57,401 nt of DNA. It comes from JBBDIX01 sp050486225. Its GTDB lineage: Bacteria > Actinomycetota > Nitriliruptoria > Nitriliruptorales > Nitriliruptoraceae. Position numbers and translations under genes: made by a program. The stretch lies in the NCBI GenBank assembly GCA_050486225.1, contig JBJHCV010000013.1:1-57401 (forward strand). The letters run 5' to 3'. The notes beneath the pieces were generated by a model that did no database searches, had not been told where the DNA came from, and worked only from the letters and a program-made list of their open reading frames with translations. Below are positions 26,173 to 34,749 of the stretch, in pieces; the first letter of the stretch is position 1, and the number at the start of each line of letters is the position of its first letter.

Positions 26173-26722
26173 GGCCCTGCTCCTCCTGCTCGCCTTCGTC
26201 GTCGTGCCGCTGGTCGAGATCGCCGTCATCCTGCGTGTCGGTGCGATCATCGGCACGGGTTGGACCGTGACGCTGCTGGTCGCCGACAGTGTGCTCGGTG
26301 CGTGGCTCCTGCGACGTCAGGGCACTCGCGCCTGGCGTGAACTGCGGGTGTCGCTGCAGGAGGGGCGCTGGCCGGGCGACGCCGTCGCCCAGGGCGCGAT
26401 GATCCTCGTTGGTGGGACGCTGCTCGTCACCCCGGGCTTCGTCACGGACGTGGTCGGGTTCGTGCTCATGGTCCCTCCCGGCAGGCGTGTCGTCCTGTCG
26501 CTGCTGCGCACCCGGGCCCTGGGCTTCCTCCTCGGTCCGCGTGCCGATGCCCGGGGCCGCGCGACCGGTGGTCGTCGCACGGCGGCGCACGACGGCGGGA
26601 CGTGGACCTCCGGCGGTGAGGTGCTCGACGTCGAGGTGGTCGAGATCCGGCGTGAGGTCGTGCGCGACGAGCCCGACGGAGATCCACTGACCGGCGGGCG
26701 TCCGCGCCCCGAGGGGTCCTGA
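26171..26722 (+). CDS. fxsA: FxsA-family membrane protein
   Basis: 183 aa. The N-terminal ~125 residues are the FxsA domain with three or four TM segments (LLLLLAFVVVPLVEIAVIL; GTGWTVTLLVADSVLGAWLL; LVTPGFVTDVVGFVLMVPPGR). A charged cytoplasmic tail follows. FxsA relieves phage F exclusion in E. coli when overproduced; its normal role is unknown. The ATG shares two bases with the head-to-head ATG of the SpoU gene (CATG, 26170-26173) and lacks a clear RBS, so it may be leaderless or start differently. Confidence 0.85.
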   Translation: MALLLLLAFVVVPLVEIAVILRVGAIIGTGWTVTLLVADSVLGAWLLRRQGTRAWRELRVSLQEGRWPGDAVAQGAMILVGGTLLVTPGFVTDVVGFVLMVPPGRRVVLSLLRTRALGFLLGPRADARGRATGGRRTAAHDGGTWTSGGEVLDVEVVEIRREVVRDEPDGDPLTGGRPRPEGS

Positions 26723-26725
26723 ACC

Positions 26726-27640
26726 TCAGCAGGCGCCGAGTTCGAACGTGAGTGGTGACAGGCAGTTCGGGATCCAGTGCACCGCGACGAGCAGCACGAT
26801 CCCGGCGTGCACGGCACGGCGGGTCACCGTCAGGGACGCGATCACCACGGTGACGCCCACGGCGAGCCCTCCCGCGTACAGGGCGGTCACGAGGTCGCCC
26901 CGCCACAGTCCCCCGGTGGAGAACAGGTGGCCCACCGCGACCACGGTCGCCGGTGCGAGGACCGCGGAGCGGTGCACCCGCGTGTTCGCGTCGAGCAGTC
27001 GGTCGGCGAGCAGGACCAGGATCGCGAGGGCGACGGCCAGCACGATGGGGTGGAGCACGGACCGACCGGACACCGCGCGGACGAGACCCGCGACGAGGGC
27101 GACGCCGGCCGATCCCATGCCGATGGTGCGCAGTGTCCCGCGCAGCAGGACCTGGGGGGAGCGGGAGAACTGCTGACCGCGTGTCGTCAGGAACGCGAGG
27201 AGGCCGAACGCACCGACGGTGAGCGCCGCCACCCACGTCGCCGCGAGGGCGACGCCTGCCAGGTCCCCCGCCACGAGGGGGCCTCGCAGCCGCCCGAGGG
27301 GCCAGGCGACCGGCGTGAGCAGCCACCCGGCACCGACGACCACGACGGCGAACGGCAGTCCGGCGAGCAGCCCACGCCGACGTGGGCCGAGCGGGCGAGG
27401 ACCGCGCCCCAGCCCGAACGCGGCCCACCCGTCACCCCGATGGCGCGCGAGCAGCATCGGCACGAGCGCGGTCAGCACGAGGATCCACACGAGGTCCAGC
27501 AGGACCGCCGCCAGTCCCACTCGGGGATACCCGGGCACCTGGACCATGAAGGACCGGACGGCGCCCCCGAAGACGGCCGCAGCCCCGGCGAGGACGACGT
27601 CGGTCCGTGCGTCGTCGTGGTCCATGATCACGGCGCGCAC
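26726..27640 (-). CDS. Polytopic membrane protein of unknown function
   Basis: 304 aa from GTG 27640 (ATG 27625 is also possible; neither has a good RBS). Eight or nine hydrophobic segments. The layout recalls CPBP-like or other integral membrane families, but I see no CPBP EExxxR motif and assign no function. It is convergent with fxsA, only 3 bp apart, and divergent from the histidine kinase gene. Confidence 0.7.
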   Translation of the reverse strand: MRAVIMDHDDARTDVVLAGAAAVFGGAVRSFMVQVPGYPRVGLAAVLLDLVWILVLTALVPMLLARHRGDGWAAFGLGRGPRPLGPRRRGLLAGLPFAVVVVGAGWLLTPVAWPLGRLRGPLVAGDLAGVALAATWVAALTVGAFGLLAFLTTRGQQFSRSPQVLLRGTLRTIGMGSAGVALVAGLVRAVSGRSVLHPIVLAVALAILVLLADRLLDANTRVHRSAVLAPATVVAVGHLFSTGGLWRGDLVTALYAGGLAVGVTVVIASLTVTRRAVHAGIVLLVAVHWIPNCLSPLTFELGAC

Positions 27641-27787
27641 GCTAGCCCGTGATCCCCGCGCGCTGGACCGGTCGAGTCGTACGCAGGGTCAGCGCCGGTC
27701 GTCTCTGGCAACCGAGTCCCGCGCGGGGTACCCCTGGTGGTTCGTCGTCCGACAGGTGACCCGTCACCGGGCAGCGCCCGTGACGCG

Positions 27788-29404
27788 ATGATCGGTGTGG
27801 GGGCCATGGGGATGCTGGTGCGGGCGGTGCTGGTCGGGCTCGCCTACCTCGCTGCGGCTCGGCAGGCGGTGGTGCTGCACGACGTCTCGGGACTCGGCGC
27901 GGTCTTCTGGCCGGGCGCCGGGATCACCGTGACGGGACTGCTCCTGTCGCCGCGGCGCTGGTGGCCCGCCATCGTGCTGGCCGTCGGTGCCGCGGAACTG
28001 GGCAACGACCTGTGGTCCGGGTTCGAGGTCGTCCCGTCGCTGTGGTGGTCGGTGGCCAACATGATCGAGGGGCTACTCGCCGCGTGGCTGATCCAGCGCT
28101 GGCGGGCCGCCGGGTTCGACACGGTCCGTGCGATCGCGTGGTTCTTCGTCGCCGCCTTCGTCGCCGCGAGCGTCGGCGCGGTGATCGGCGCCGTCGGTAC
28201 GACGGGGGCGCTCGGCACAGCGTCGACCGTCACCGACCTTCCCTACGTCGTCACCGTCGGACAGTGGATGATCGGTGACGGACTGGGGATCCTGACGGTC
28301 GTGCCGCTCGGACTCCTGCTGTTCGGCCGCATCTCCGCCCAGCCGCTGCGATCCCTGGAGGGGTTGCTGGCGATCCTCGTGGTCCTCGCGTCGTCCGTGG
28401 TGGTGTTCGGCCTCGGTGCGCGCTCCGAGGTGTTGGCGGCCGACTACGTCGTGCTGCTGCCGCTCGTGTGGGTGGCGACGCGGATGCGCGTCGCGGGGGC
28501 GGCCGTCGGTCTGTTCATCGTCGCGCAGGTCGCCAACGTCGCGACCCCACTCGGCCGCGGTCCGTTCACCGGTTGGGCGCCGGCCACCGTGGAGGCGTCC
28601 GTGCAGGCGCAGCTGTTCCTGGTCGCGGTGTCGGCGACCGCGCTCCTGCTCGCGTGTCGGAGTGCCGAGCGTGCGGACCTGCAGGACCTGGCGGTCGCTC
28701 GCGAGCACCTCATCGCCGCCGTCTCGCACGAGCTGCGCACCCCGTTGACGGCCATCGTCGGGTTCAGCGAGACCCTCATGCAGCGGCCGGATCTGGACGA
28801 GGCGAGTGCGCGGCAGGCCGCCGAGGTGATCCACCGCAACGGTGTGCACCTCACGGCACTGGTCGACGACCTGCTTCGCACGTCGCGCGCACGGCGAGGG
28901 GTCACCTCCCGGCCCGAGCGGATCGAGCTCGAACCGTGGCTGGGCGACCTGCTCGCGTCGAGGCCCGACGAGCCCGTCGAGCGGTCCGTGTCGCCCGGCG
29001 TGCACGTGTTCGCCGACCCGACACACCTGCACCAGATCGTGTCCAACCTGCTGGACAACGCCGCGCGGCACGGGCGCCCGCCCGTCCACGTCGAGGTGAC
29101 CGCCTCGGACGGCTACGTGGAGATCTCCGTGACTGACCACGGAGACGGGGTGCCCCCGGAGTTCGCCCCGATCCTGTTCGACGAGTTCTCGCAGGCGTCG
29201 ACGGGTGACCAGCGCACCACGACGGGTCTGGGGCTCGGCCTGTCGCTCGCGAGGGAACTCGCGCGGGCGGACCGCGGGGACCTGGTGCTGCGGCCCGGGA
29301 CCGGCGGTGCGTGCTTCGTCGTCACCCTGCCTCAGGAGCCGCAGGACCCGTCGGTGACGGGAGCGGAGGCCCGTGTCGGCATCGGCCCCGTCGGGGATGC
29401 CTGA
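27788..29404 (+). CDS. MASE1-type sensor histidine kinase
   Basis: 538 aa from ATG 27788 (start uncertain; GTG 27737 and ATG 27806 are in frame). Eight TM segments form a MASE1-like sensor (residues ~5-300). Then come HisKA with the phospho-acceptor in AVSHELRTPLTAI, and HATPase with N-box NLLDNAARHG, DHGDGVP and TTGLGLGLSLA. It should autophosphorylate on His in response to an unknown signal. No response regulator is adjacent, so it is an orphan kinase. Confidence 0.9.
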   Translation: MIGVGAMGMLVRAVLVGLAYLAAARQAVVLHDVSGLGAVFWPGAGITVTGLLLSPRRWWPAIVLAVGAAELGNDLWSGFEVVPSLWWSVANMIEGLLAAWLIQRWRAAGFDTVRAIAWFFVAAFVAASVGAVIGAVGTTGALGTASTVTDLPYVVTVGQWMIGDGLGILTVVPLGLLLFGRISAQPLRSLEGLLAILVVLASSVVVFGLGARSEVLAADYVVLLPLVWVATRMRVAGAAVGLFIVAQVANVATPLGRGPFTGWAPATVEASVQAQLFLVAVSATALLLACRSAERADLQDLAVAREHLIAAVSHELRTPLTAIVGFSETLMQRPDLDEASARQAAEVIHRNGVHLTALVDDLLRTSRARRGVTSRPERIELEPWLGDLLASRPDEPVERSVSPGVHVFADPTHLHQIVSNLLDNAARHGRPPVHVEVTASDGYVEISVTDHGDGVPPEFAPILFDEFSQASTGDQRTTTGLGLGLSLARELARADRGDLVLRPGTGGACFVVTLPQEPQDPSVTGAEARVGIGPVGDA

Positions 29405-29469
29405 CCCGACCGGACCGCGGCAGGGCCGTATCCTGCGCGCGCAGTTCCCGTCGTCCGGGAGGGCGTGGT

Positions 29470-30312
29470 GTGCTCGAGGCCTCGATGGTCGTCATCGGCG
29501 ACGAACTGCTGGGTGGATTCGTCGAGGACTCCAACTCGCCGTGGTTCGCCGGTCGGCTGCGGTCGCACGGAGTACCCCTGACCCGGGTGCACGTCGTCCC
29601 CGACGCAATGGACGCGATCGACGAGGCGGTGACCGCGGAACTGGCGCGCGCCCGTCCGCGGGTCGTGGTCACGTCGGGTGGGCTCGGATCCACGCCTGAC
29701 GACATCACGTACGAGGCGATCGCGGCGAGCCTCGGCCGCGACCTGGTGGTCGATGCGGGCCTGGCGGGTCACATGGACATGATCGTGGAACGAACTCGTG
29801 AGCACGGACTCGACGTCGACGAGATGTTCGTCGACCACCTGATGCGCATGGCCCGCGTGCCGGCAGGGAGTCGGGTGCTCACGGACGGGGACAGCTGGGT
29901 GCCCGCGGTGGCGGTGGACGTCGACGGTGGCAGTGACGCCGACGGGGTGACCGTCGTCATCCTGCCGGGGGTCCCCTCGGCGTTCCGTCGGCTCGTCACC
30001 CGGGTGGTCGAGCCGGAACTGCTCGCGGAACGCAACCCGGTCCCGGCAGTGGTGGAACTGACCCACCCGTTCCCCGAGAGCGTGCTGAACGCGACGTTCG
30101 TCGAGTTGCTCGAACGGTTCCCGCAGGTCAGGCTGGGGTCCTACCCCGGGTCCCCGATGCTGGTTCGCCTGTCGGGTCCCGCCGGGGAGGTCGAGGACGC
30201 ACGACGGTTCGTCGCTGCGGAGATCGACCGGCTCACGGACAGCCCGGCCGGACGTCGGCTCGCCGACGCATGGACACGGCGACCCGGTACGACCGACGAG
30301 GACGCGACATGA
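29470..30312 (+). CDS. CinA N-domain (MoCF-biosynthesis) protein
   Basis: 280 aa from GTG 29470, with GGAGG 6-7 nt upstream. It has the MoCF/CinA N-terminal domain: VVIGDELLGGFVEDSNS, TSGGLGSTPDD, and LPGVPSAF. It lacks the C-terminal nicotinamide-nucleotide amidase domain of full CinA. Stand-alone versions are thought to hydrolyse ADP-ribose or FAD-type pyrophosphates, but this is not established here. It overlaps mca by 4 bases (ATGA). Confidence 0.85.
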   Translation: MLEASMVVIGDELLGGFVEDSNSPWFAGRLRSHGVPLTRVHVVPDAMDAIDEAVTAELARARPRVVVTSGGLGSTPDDITYEAIAASLGRDLVVDAGLAGHMDMIVERTREHGLDVDEMFVDHLMRMARVPAGSRVLTDGDSWVPAVAVDVDGGSDADGVTVVILPGVPSAFRRLVTRVVEPELLAERNPVPAVVELTHPFPESVLNATFVELLERFPQVRLGSYPGSPMLVRLSGPAGEVEDARRFVAAEIDRLTDSPAGRRLADAWTRRPGTTDEDAT

Positions 30313-31199
30313 CCCGACGCCTGCTGTTCGTGCACGCACACCCCGACGACGAGGCGTCGAAGGGTGCGGCGACCGCCGCCCGGCTCGTCGACGAGGGTGC
30401 CGAGGTCGTGCTGGTGACGTGCACCGGTGGCGAGGCCGGCGACCTGCTCAACCCGCACGCCGACCCGGTCGAACCGGGCCGGATGGCGCAGGTGCGCGCG
30501 TGGGAACTCGCCGACGCGGTCGAGGCCATCGGGTTCACCCGTGCCCACCAGCTCGGACACGTCGACTCCGGCTACCACGAGGACCCGGACGACGTCCCGG
30601 ACGGCACGTTCTCCCGGCTCGATCCCGACGTCCCGGGTGCGCAGCTCGCGCGGATCCTGCGCGCGGAACGCCCCCACGTGGTCGTCACCTATCCGGAGGA
30701 CGGGGGCTACCCGCACCCGGACCACATCATGACCCACACGATCACGATGCGTGCACTGGCGATCGCGGAGGACACAGACGCCGACGTCGCCGGGGCGCCG
30801 TGGCGCGTCGCCAAGGTCTACGCGCCGATGATGCACGCCGTCGAACGCCTCGATGCCCTGATCGCGGCGATGGAGGCGGCGGGCCGTGAGGGGGAGTACA
30901 CGGCCCGCATGCGTGAGCGTCGCGACGCCCGGGAGCGCGTCGACCCGGACGCGCGCATCTGGGTCGCCGACCACCTCGAACGGCGTGATGCCGCACTGCG
31001 CGCCCACGTCACGCAGGTCGATCCCACCGGACCCTGGTTCGAGGTGCCGAGGGACCTGGAGCGGGCCCACTACCCGTACGAGGCGTACGAACTGCTGCGC
31101 AGCGATGTCGACGTCGAGGCGCCCGAGGACGACCTGTTCGCCGGCATCGACCTCGATGCGTGGGACTCGGCCGCCCTGTCCGTGCAGGCTCGTCGTTGA
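30309..31199 (+). CDS. mca: Mycothiol S-conjugate amidase
   Basis: 296 aa. LmbE/GlcNAc-PI deacetylase family, with the zinc site HAHPDDE (9-15) and HPDH later. Length and the C-terminal EAYELL region suit Mca rather than MshB. Mca cleaves mycothiol conjugates of electrophiles into a mercapturic acid and GlcN-Ins, a detoxification step unique to mycothiol-making actinomycetes. It sits in a tight run with cinA-N and an MFS exporter, which could expel the product (inference). Confidence 0.85.
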   Translation: MTRRLLFVHAHPDDEASKGAATAARLVDEGAEVVLVTCTGGEAGDLLNPHADPVEPGRMAQVRAWELADAVEAIGFTRAHQLGHVDSGYHEDPDDVPDGTFSRLDPDVPGAQLARILRAERPHVVVTYPEDGGYPHPDHIMTHTITMRALAIAEDTDADVAGAPWRVAKVYAPMMHAVERLDALIAAMEAAGREGEYTARMRERRDARERVDPDARIWVADHLERRDAALRAHVTQVDPTGPWFEVPRDLERAHYPYEAYELLRSDVDVEAPEDDLFAGIDLDAWDSAALSVQARR

Positions 31200-32500
31200 G
31201 CGGCTCGTCGGGTCGATCGCGCCGTGAGCGGCCGGCGAGGCCGCCGGGCAGTTCGCTGCTGGGCGTGCTGCTCCAGCGCAACTTCGGCGCCTACTTCACG
31301 GCCAGCACCCTGTCGAACATCGGCACCTGGCTGCAGAACATCGCGGCGGGGCTGCTCGTGTACGACCTGACGCGTTCGACGCTCGCGGTCGGTGTCGTCA
31401 ACTTCGCCCAGTTCTTCGGAGCGCTGGTGCTCGCGCCCCTGTCGGGCGCGGCCGCCGACCGGTTCGATCGTCGCCGCCTGCTCATCCTCACCCAGCTGGC
31501 AGCAGCGACCGTCGGAGGCTTCCTCGCCGTCGTGGTGCTGACCGGGGCGGCGACGGCGGGCATCGTGATCGCGGCTTCGTTCGTGCTCGGCATCGCCGTG
31601 GCGTTCGCGAACCCGGCGATGATGGCGCTCGTGCCGATGCTGGTCAGCGACGAGGAACTGGAGTCCGCTGTCGCTCTCAGCTCCGTCACGTTCAACCTCG
31701 CCCGTGCGGTCGGTCCGGTCATCGGTGCGCTGCTGGTCGAGACCGCCGGATACGGCGTCGCGTTCGGGCTGAACGGGCTGTCGTTCCTGTCGTTCTCGCT
31801 GGTCCTGCTGCTCGTCGTGCGGCCGCGGCCCCAGGTCCGTCATGTGGGTCAGCGCCCGAGGTTCGTGGAGTCGCTGCGCCTGGTGCGGTCGAACCGGCGG
31901 CTGGCGATGCTGCTGCTCGCCGTCATGGGCCTGTCGATGAGCACCGACCCGGTCAACACGCTGCCCCCGGAACTCGTGCGCGACGTGTTCCAGGAACGCG
32001 ACCTGTACGTCGGTCTGCTGGTCGGGTCGTTCGGTGCCGGCGCCACGCTGACCGCCGTGCTGTTCATGGGCTGGATCCGTCGACGTGCCCGGGTGCTTCC
32101 CCATGCACTGATCCTGCAGGGGATCGGTGTCGCCGGGTTCGGCCTCGCCCCGACCATCCACCTGTCGATGGTGTCGGCGTTCATCGGCGGCGCCGGATTC
32201 ATCATGGCGACCACGCGGGCGACCGCGCGCCTCCACGCGGAGGTCACCGACGCCCAGCGCGGCCGCATCATGGCCCTGTGGGGGGTGGCCTTCCTCGGCA
32301 GCCGGCCGTTCGCGGCGCTGATCGACGGGACGGTCGCCGAACTTGCCGGGGCACGGGCCGCCGCGGTCGTGATGTCGCTTCCGGCGCTGCTCATCGGGAT
32401 CGTGCTCCTGCGTGCGCTGCCGCCAGCGTCGGGAGCAGCCTTCGCGCCGGTCGACGACGACGCACCCGACGGGCAGGACACGCGCGATGCGGGTGCGTGA
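31196..32500 (+). CDS. MFS transporter, probable exporter
   Basis: 434 aa from TTG 31196, overlapping the mca stop (TTGA). Twelve TM segments. The loop 2-3 motif is AAADRFDRRRLL, and the N-terminus (QRNFGAYFTASTLSNIGTWLQNIA) is typical of the enterobactin-exporter-like MFS_3 group. Overlap with mca suggests coexpression and possibly export of mercapturates or drugs. The substrate is unknown. Confidence 0.88.
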   Translation: MSGSSGRSRRERPARPPGSSLLGVLLQRNFGAYFTASTLSNIGTWLQNIAAGLLVYDLTRSTLAVGVVNFAQFFGALVLAPLSGAAADRFDRRRLLILTQLAAATVGGFLAVVVLTGAATAGIVIAASFVLGIAVAFANPAMMALVPMLVSDEELESAVALSSVTFNLARAVGPVIGALLVETAGYGVAFGLNGLSFLSFSLVLLLVVRPRPQVRHVGQRPRFVESLRLVRSNRRLAMLLLAVMGLSMSTDPVNTLPPELVRDVFQERDLYVGLLVGSFGAGATLTAVLFMGWIRRRARVLPHALILQGIGVAGFGLAPTIHLSMVSAFIGGAGFIMATTRATARLHAEVTDAQRGRIMALWGVAFLGSRPFAALIDGTVAELAGARAAAVVMSLPALLIGIVLLRALPPASGAAFAPVDDDAPDGQDTRDAGA

Positions 32501-32981
32501 CCTCGACGAGCGTGACCTCGACGTCGTCCTCGCGCTCAACGAGTCCGAGGTCCCGCGGGTCGGCACGCTCGACCGGCAGCGGCTCGTGGACCTCGTCGAC
32601 ATGGCCGAGCAGGCGCTGGTCGCCGAGGTGGACGACCGACTCGGCGCGTTCGTGCTCACGCTCGCGCCCGGCGCCCCGTACGGCAGTCCCAACTACGGGT
32701 TCTTCGAGGCGCGAGGCGGCCGGTTCCTGTACGTCGACCGCATCGTCGTGGCCGAGCACGCACGCCGCCGAGGTGTCGCCAGCCGCCTGTACGAGGAGGT
32801 CGACGCGTATGCGGCGCGGCACGGCTTCACCGAGGTGACCTGCGAGGTCAACCTCCGTCCCCCGAACCCGACGTCGAGCGCCTTCCACGCCGCACGAGGG
32901 TTCGTGGCGGTGGGCGAGCAGGACACCGGCGGTGGGGCCGTACGTGTCGAACTGCTCGTGCGATCGGTTCCAGGGGACTGA
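32487..32981 (+). CDS. GNAT-family N-acetyltransferase
   Basis: 164 aa from ATG 32487, overlapping the MFS gene by 14 bases. The acetyl-CoA-binding motif A is VDRIVVAEHARRRGVASRLYEEV (R/Q-x-x-G-x-G/A). The C-terminal ARGF segment is also typical. Specificity is unknown. Being last in the cinA-mca-MFS run suggests a detoxification link (inference). Confidence 0.88.
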   Translation: MRVRDLDERDLDVVLALNESEVPRVGTLDRQRLVDLVDMAEQALVAEVDDRLGAFVLTLAPGAPYGSPNYGFFEARGGRFLYVDRIVVAEHARRRGVASRLYEEVDAYAARHGFTEVTCEVNLRPPNPTSSAFHAARGFVAVGEQDTGGGAVRVELLVRSVPGD

Positions 32982-33063
32982 CCGCGATTCGCCCGGACCG
33001 ACCCGCTACGGTCGACGCTGCCCACAGGGCGCAACGCCGGACGGATCGACCAGGGAGTGACCG

Positions 33064-33630
33064 ATGGCGGCAGAAGGACCTCGTGACGTGCAGCTGGGGA
33101 GCCCCGCACCGGACTTCGCGCTCCCCGAGGTGACCGACGGCGCGATCGTGCGCGTCGAGGACCTCACTGGCGACGTGCTCGTCGTCATGTTCCTGTCCAG
33201 GCACTGCCCATACGTGCAGCACGTGCAGGGACAGCTCGCCGACCTCGCGCGGGAGTACACCCTCAAGGACGTGTCGTTCGTCGGGATCTGCGCCAACGAC
33301 GTGGGGGCGTACCCCGACGACTCGGCTGCGAGTCTGGCCGAACAGAAGGCCGAGGCCGGCTTCGAGTTCCCCTACCTGCGTGACGACACCCAGCAGGTCG
33401 CCAGGGCGTACGGCGCCGTGTGCACCCCGGAGTTCTTCGTCTACGACGAGGACCGGTTGCTCGTCTACCGGGGTCGGATGGACGAGTCGCGGCCCGGCCA
33501 GGGGACCCCGACGGGCAGCGAACTGCGCACCGCCCTGAGTGCCGCGCTCGAGGGCGCGCCGGTGCCCGAGGACCAGATCCCGTCCATCGGCTGCGGGATC
33601 AAGTGGCTCGAGGGCAACGAGCCACAGTAG
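33064..33630 (+). CDS. Thioredoxin-fold redoxin (AhpC/TSA-like)
   Basis: 188 aa. Thioredoxin-like domain with GSPAPDFALP at the start and a single active-site Cys in SRHCPYVQHV, where peroxiredoxins and ResA-type proteins have CxxC or PxxxT/SxxC. The motif CTPEFFVYD carries the cis-Pro loop. With no second active-site Cys in the motif it may be a thiol peroxidase or a monothiol redoxin. No signal peptide, so cytosolic. DUF302 gene follows at 34 bp. Confidence 0.85.
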   Translation: MAAEGPRDVQLGSPAPDFALPEVTDGAIVRVEDLTGDVLVVMFLSRHCPYVQHVQGQLADLAREYTLKDVSFVGICANDVGAYPDDSAASLAEQKAEAGFEFPYLRDDTQQVARAYGAVCTPEFFVYDEDRLLVYRGRMDESRPGQGTPTGSELRTALSAALEGAPVPEDQIPSIGCGIKWLEGNEPQ

Positions 33631-33664
33631 GCCTCCGCAGGTCGGAGCGATCGGAGACGGCACC

Positions 33665-34069
33665 GTGAGCCATGACCGCTACGTGACCAGGGTTCGCAGT
33701 GATGCCGACGTGGACACCGCCGAGCAGCGTGTCCGTGCCGCACTGGCCGACGTGGGGTTCGGCGTCCTCACCGAGATCGACGTCTCCGCGACGCTGAAGG
33801 CGAAGCTCGACGTCGACACCGCGCCGTATCGCATCCTCGGGGCGTGCAAGCCGACCTACGCCCACCGGGCGCTGGAGATCGATCCGGCGCTGGGTGGGTT
33901 GCTGCCCTGCAACGTGGTCGTGCGGGAGCATCCCGACGGGGGCTCGGAGATCATGGCGGTCGACCCGGTGGCGATGCTCGGCCTCGCCCAGGCCCCCGAA
34001 CTCGAGGAGATCGCCTCGCGAGTGGCCGAGGAGCTCGCCTCGGCGCTGGCCGCAGCCGTCGAGGACTGA
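33665..34069 (+). CDS. DUF302-domain protein
   Basis: 134 aa from GTG 33665, with GGAGACGG upstream. DUF302 fold: an N-terminal VRALADVGFGVLTEIDV segment, a central LGACKPTYAHRALEID with one Cys, and LPCNVVVREHPDG. The family function is unknown but is often linked to redox or sulfur proteins, and here it follows a redoxin gene on the same strand. Confidence 0.88.
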   Translation: MSHDRYVTRVRSDADVDTAEQRVRAALADVGFGVLTEIDVSATLKAKLDVDTAPYRILGACKPTYAHRALEIDPALGGLLPCNVVVREHPDGGSEIMAVDPVAMLGLAQAPELEEIASRVAEELASALAAAVED

Positions 34070-34071
34070 AG

Positions 34072-34099
34072 CGGCCGGGCAGATCGCTCCACCCGGCCG
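34072..34099. terminator. Hairpin between DUF302 and DUF4870 genes
   Basis: CGGCCGGG (34072-34079) and CCCGGCCG (34092-34099) with a 12-nt loop, between convergent genes. Confidence 0.6.
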
Positions 34100-34155
34100 T
34101 GTGCCCCGGAACCGGTCGCCGGCCGACAGGGAGAGGGCCGGTGACGCGGCCGGAA

Positions 34156-34578
34156 CTACTGGGCTGCCCACTTCTCGGCGAGGTCGCCGATCACCGGCAG
34201 CCTGAAGTGCTCCAGGTTGTAGCCCTTGATGCACAGCAGGATCCAGAGGGCCAGCACCGCGAGCCCGAGCAGCGTGCTCAGCATGCTGAAGACCGCCCAC
34301 AGGCCGAAGCCGATGCCCACGGCGGACGTGACGATCCCGAACGCGACGTACAGGACGAACACGGCGATGGACGTGAGCACGGACTGGGCCCCGTGGAAGC
34401 GCACCTCGGGGTGCTTCTGGGTGAAGAACATGATGAGCCCGCCGACCCACCCGAACAGTGCGTAGGCCAGTAGCCCACCGATCTGCGGGTCGAGTCCGTC
34501 GAGCCCAGACGCGGGTTGCCCTTCGGACGGGGTCGTGCCGCCCTCGGGCTGCGGTGGTTCCTGCGGTGTCTCCGACAT
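34156..34578 (-). CDS. DUF4870-like small membrane protein
   Basis: 140 aa. A disordered Pro/Glu-rich N-terminus (1-~28) is followed by three TM segments: LLAYALFGWVGGLIMFF, a central SIAVFVLYVAFGIVTS, and SMLSTLLGLAVLALWILL. The QKHPEVRFHGAQS loop is typical of DUF4870 proteins. Function is unknown. Confidence 0.8.
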   Translation of the reverse strand: MSETPQEPPQPEGGTTPSEGQPASGLDGLDPQIGGLLAYALFGWVGGLIMFFTQKHPEVRFHGAQSVLTSIAVFVLYVAFGIVTSAVGIGFGLWAVFSMLSTLLGLAVLALWILLCIKGYNLEHFRLPVIGDLAEKWAAQ

Positions 34579-34749
34579 GGTCGCCCCTCCCGTCGTCTCC
34601 GGGGCGACGGTCGACCCGGCCTCGACGCCGACCTCACGGAACCAGAATGCGTCGTGCGAGTGCAGGGACCATCGTCACCGCCTGCGTGCCGATCGGCCCC
34701 GGCGTCCCGGCGTCCCGGCGCGACCGGGTCGCGGGTTGCCGCCGCGTCG

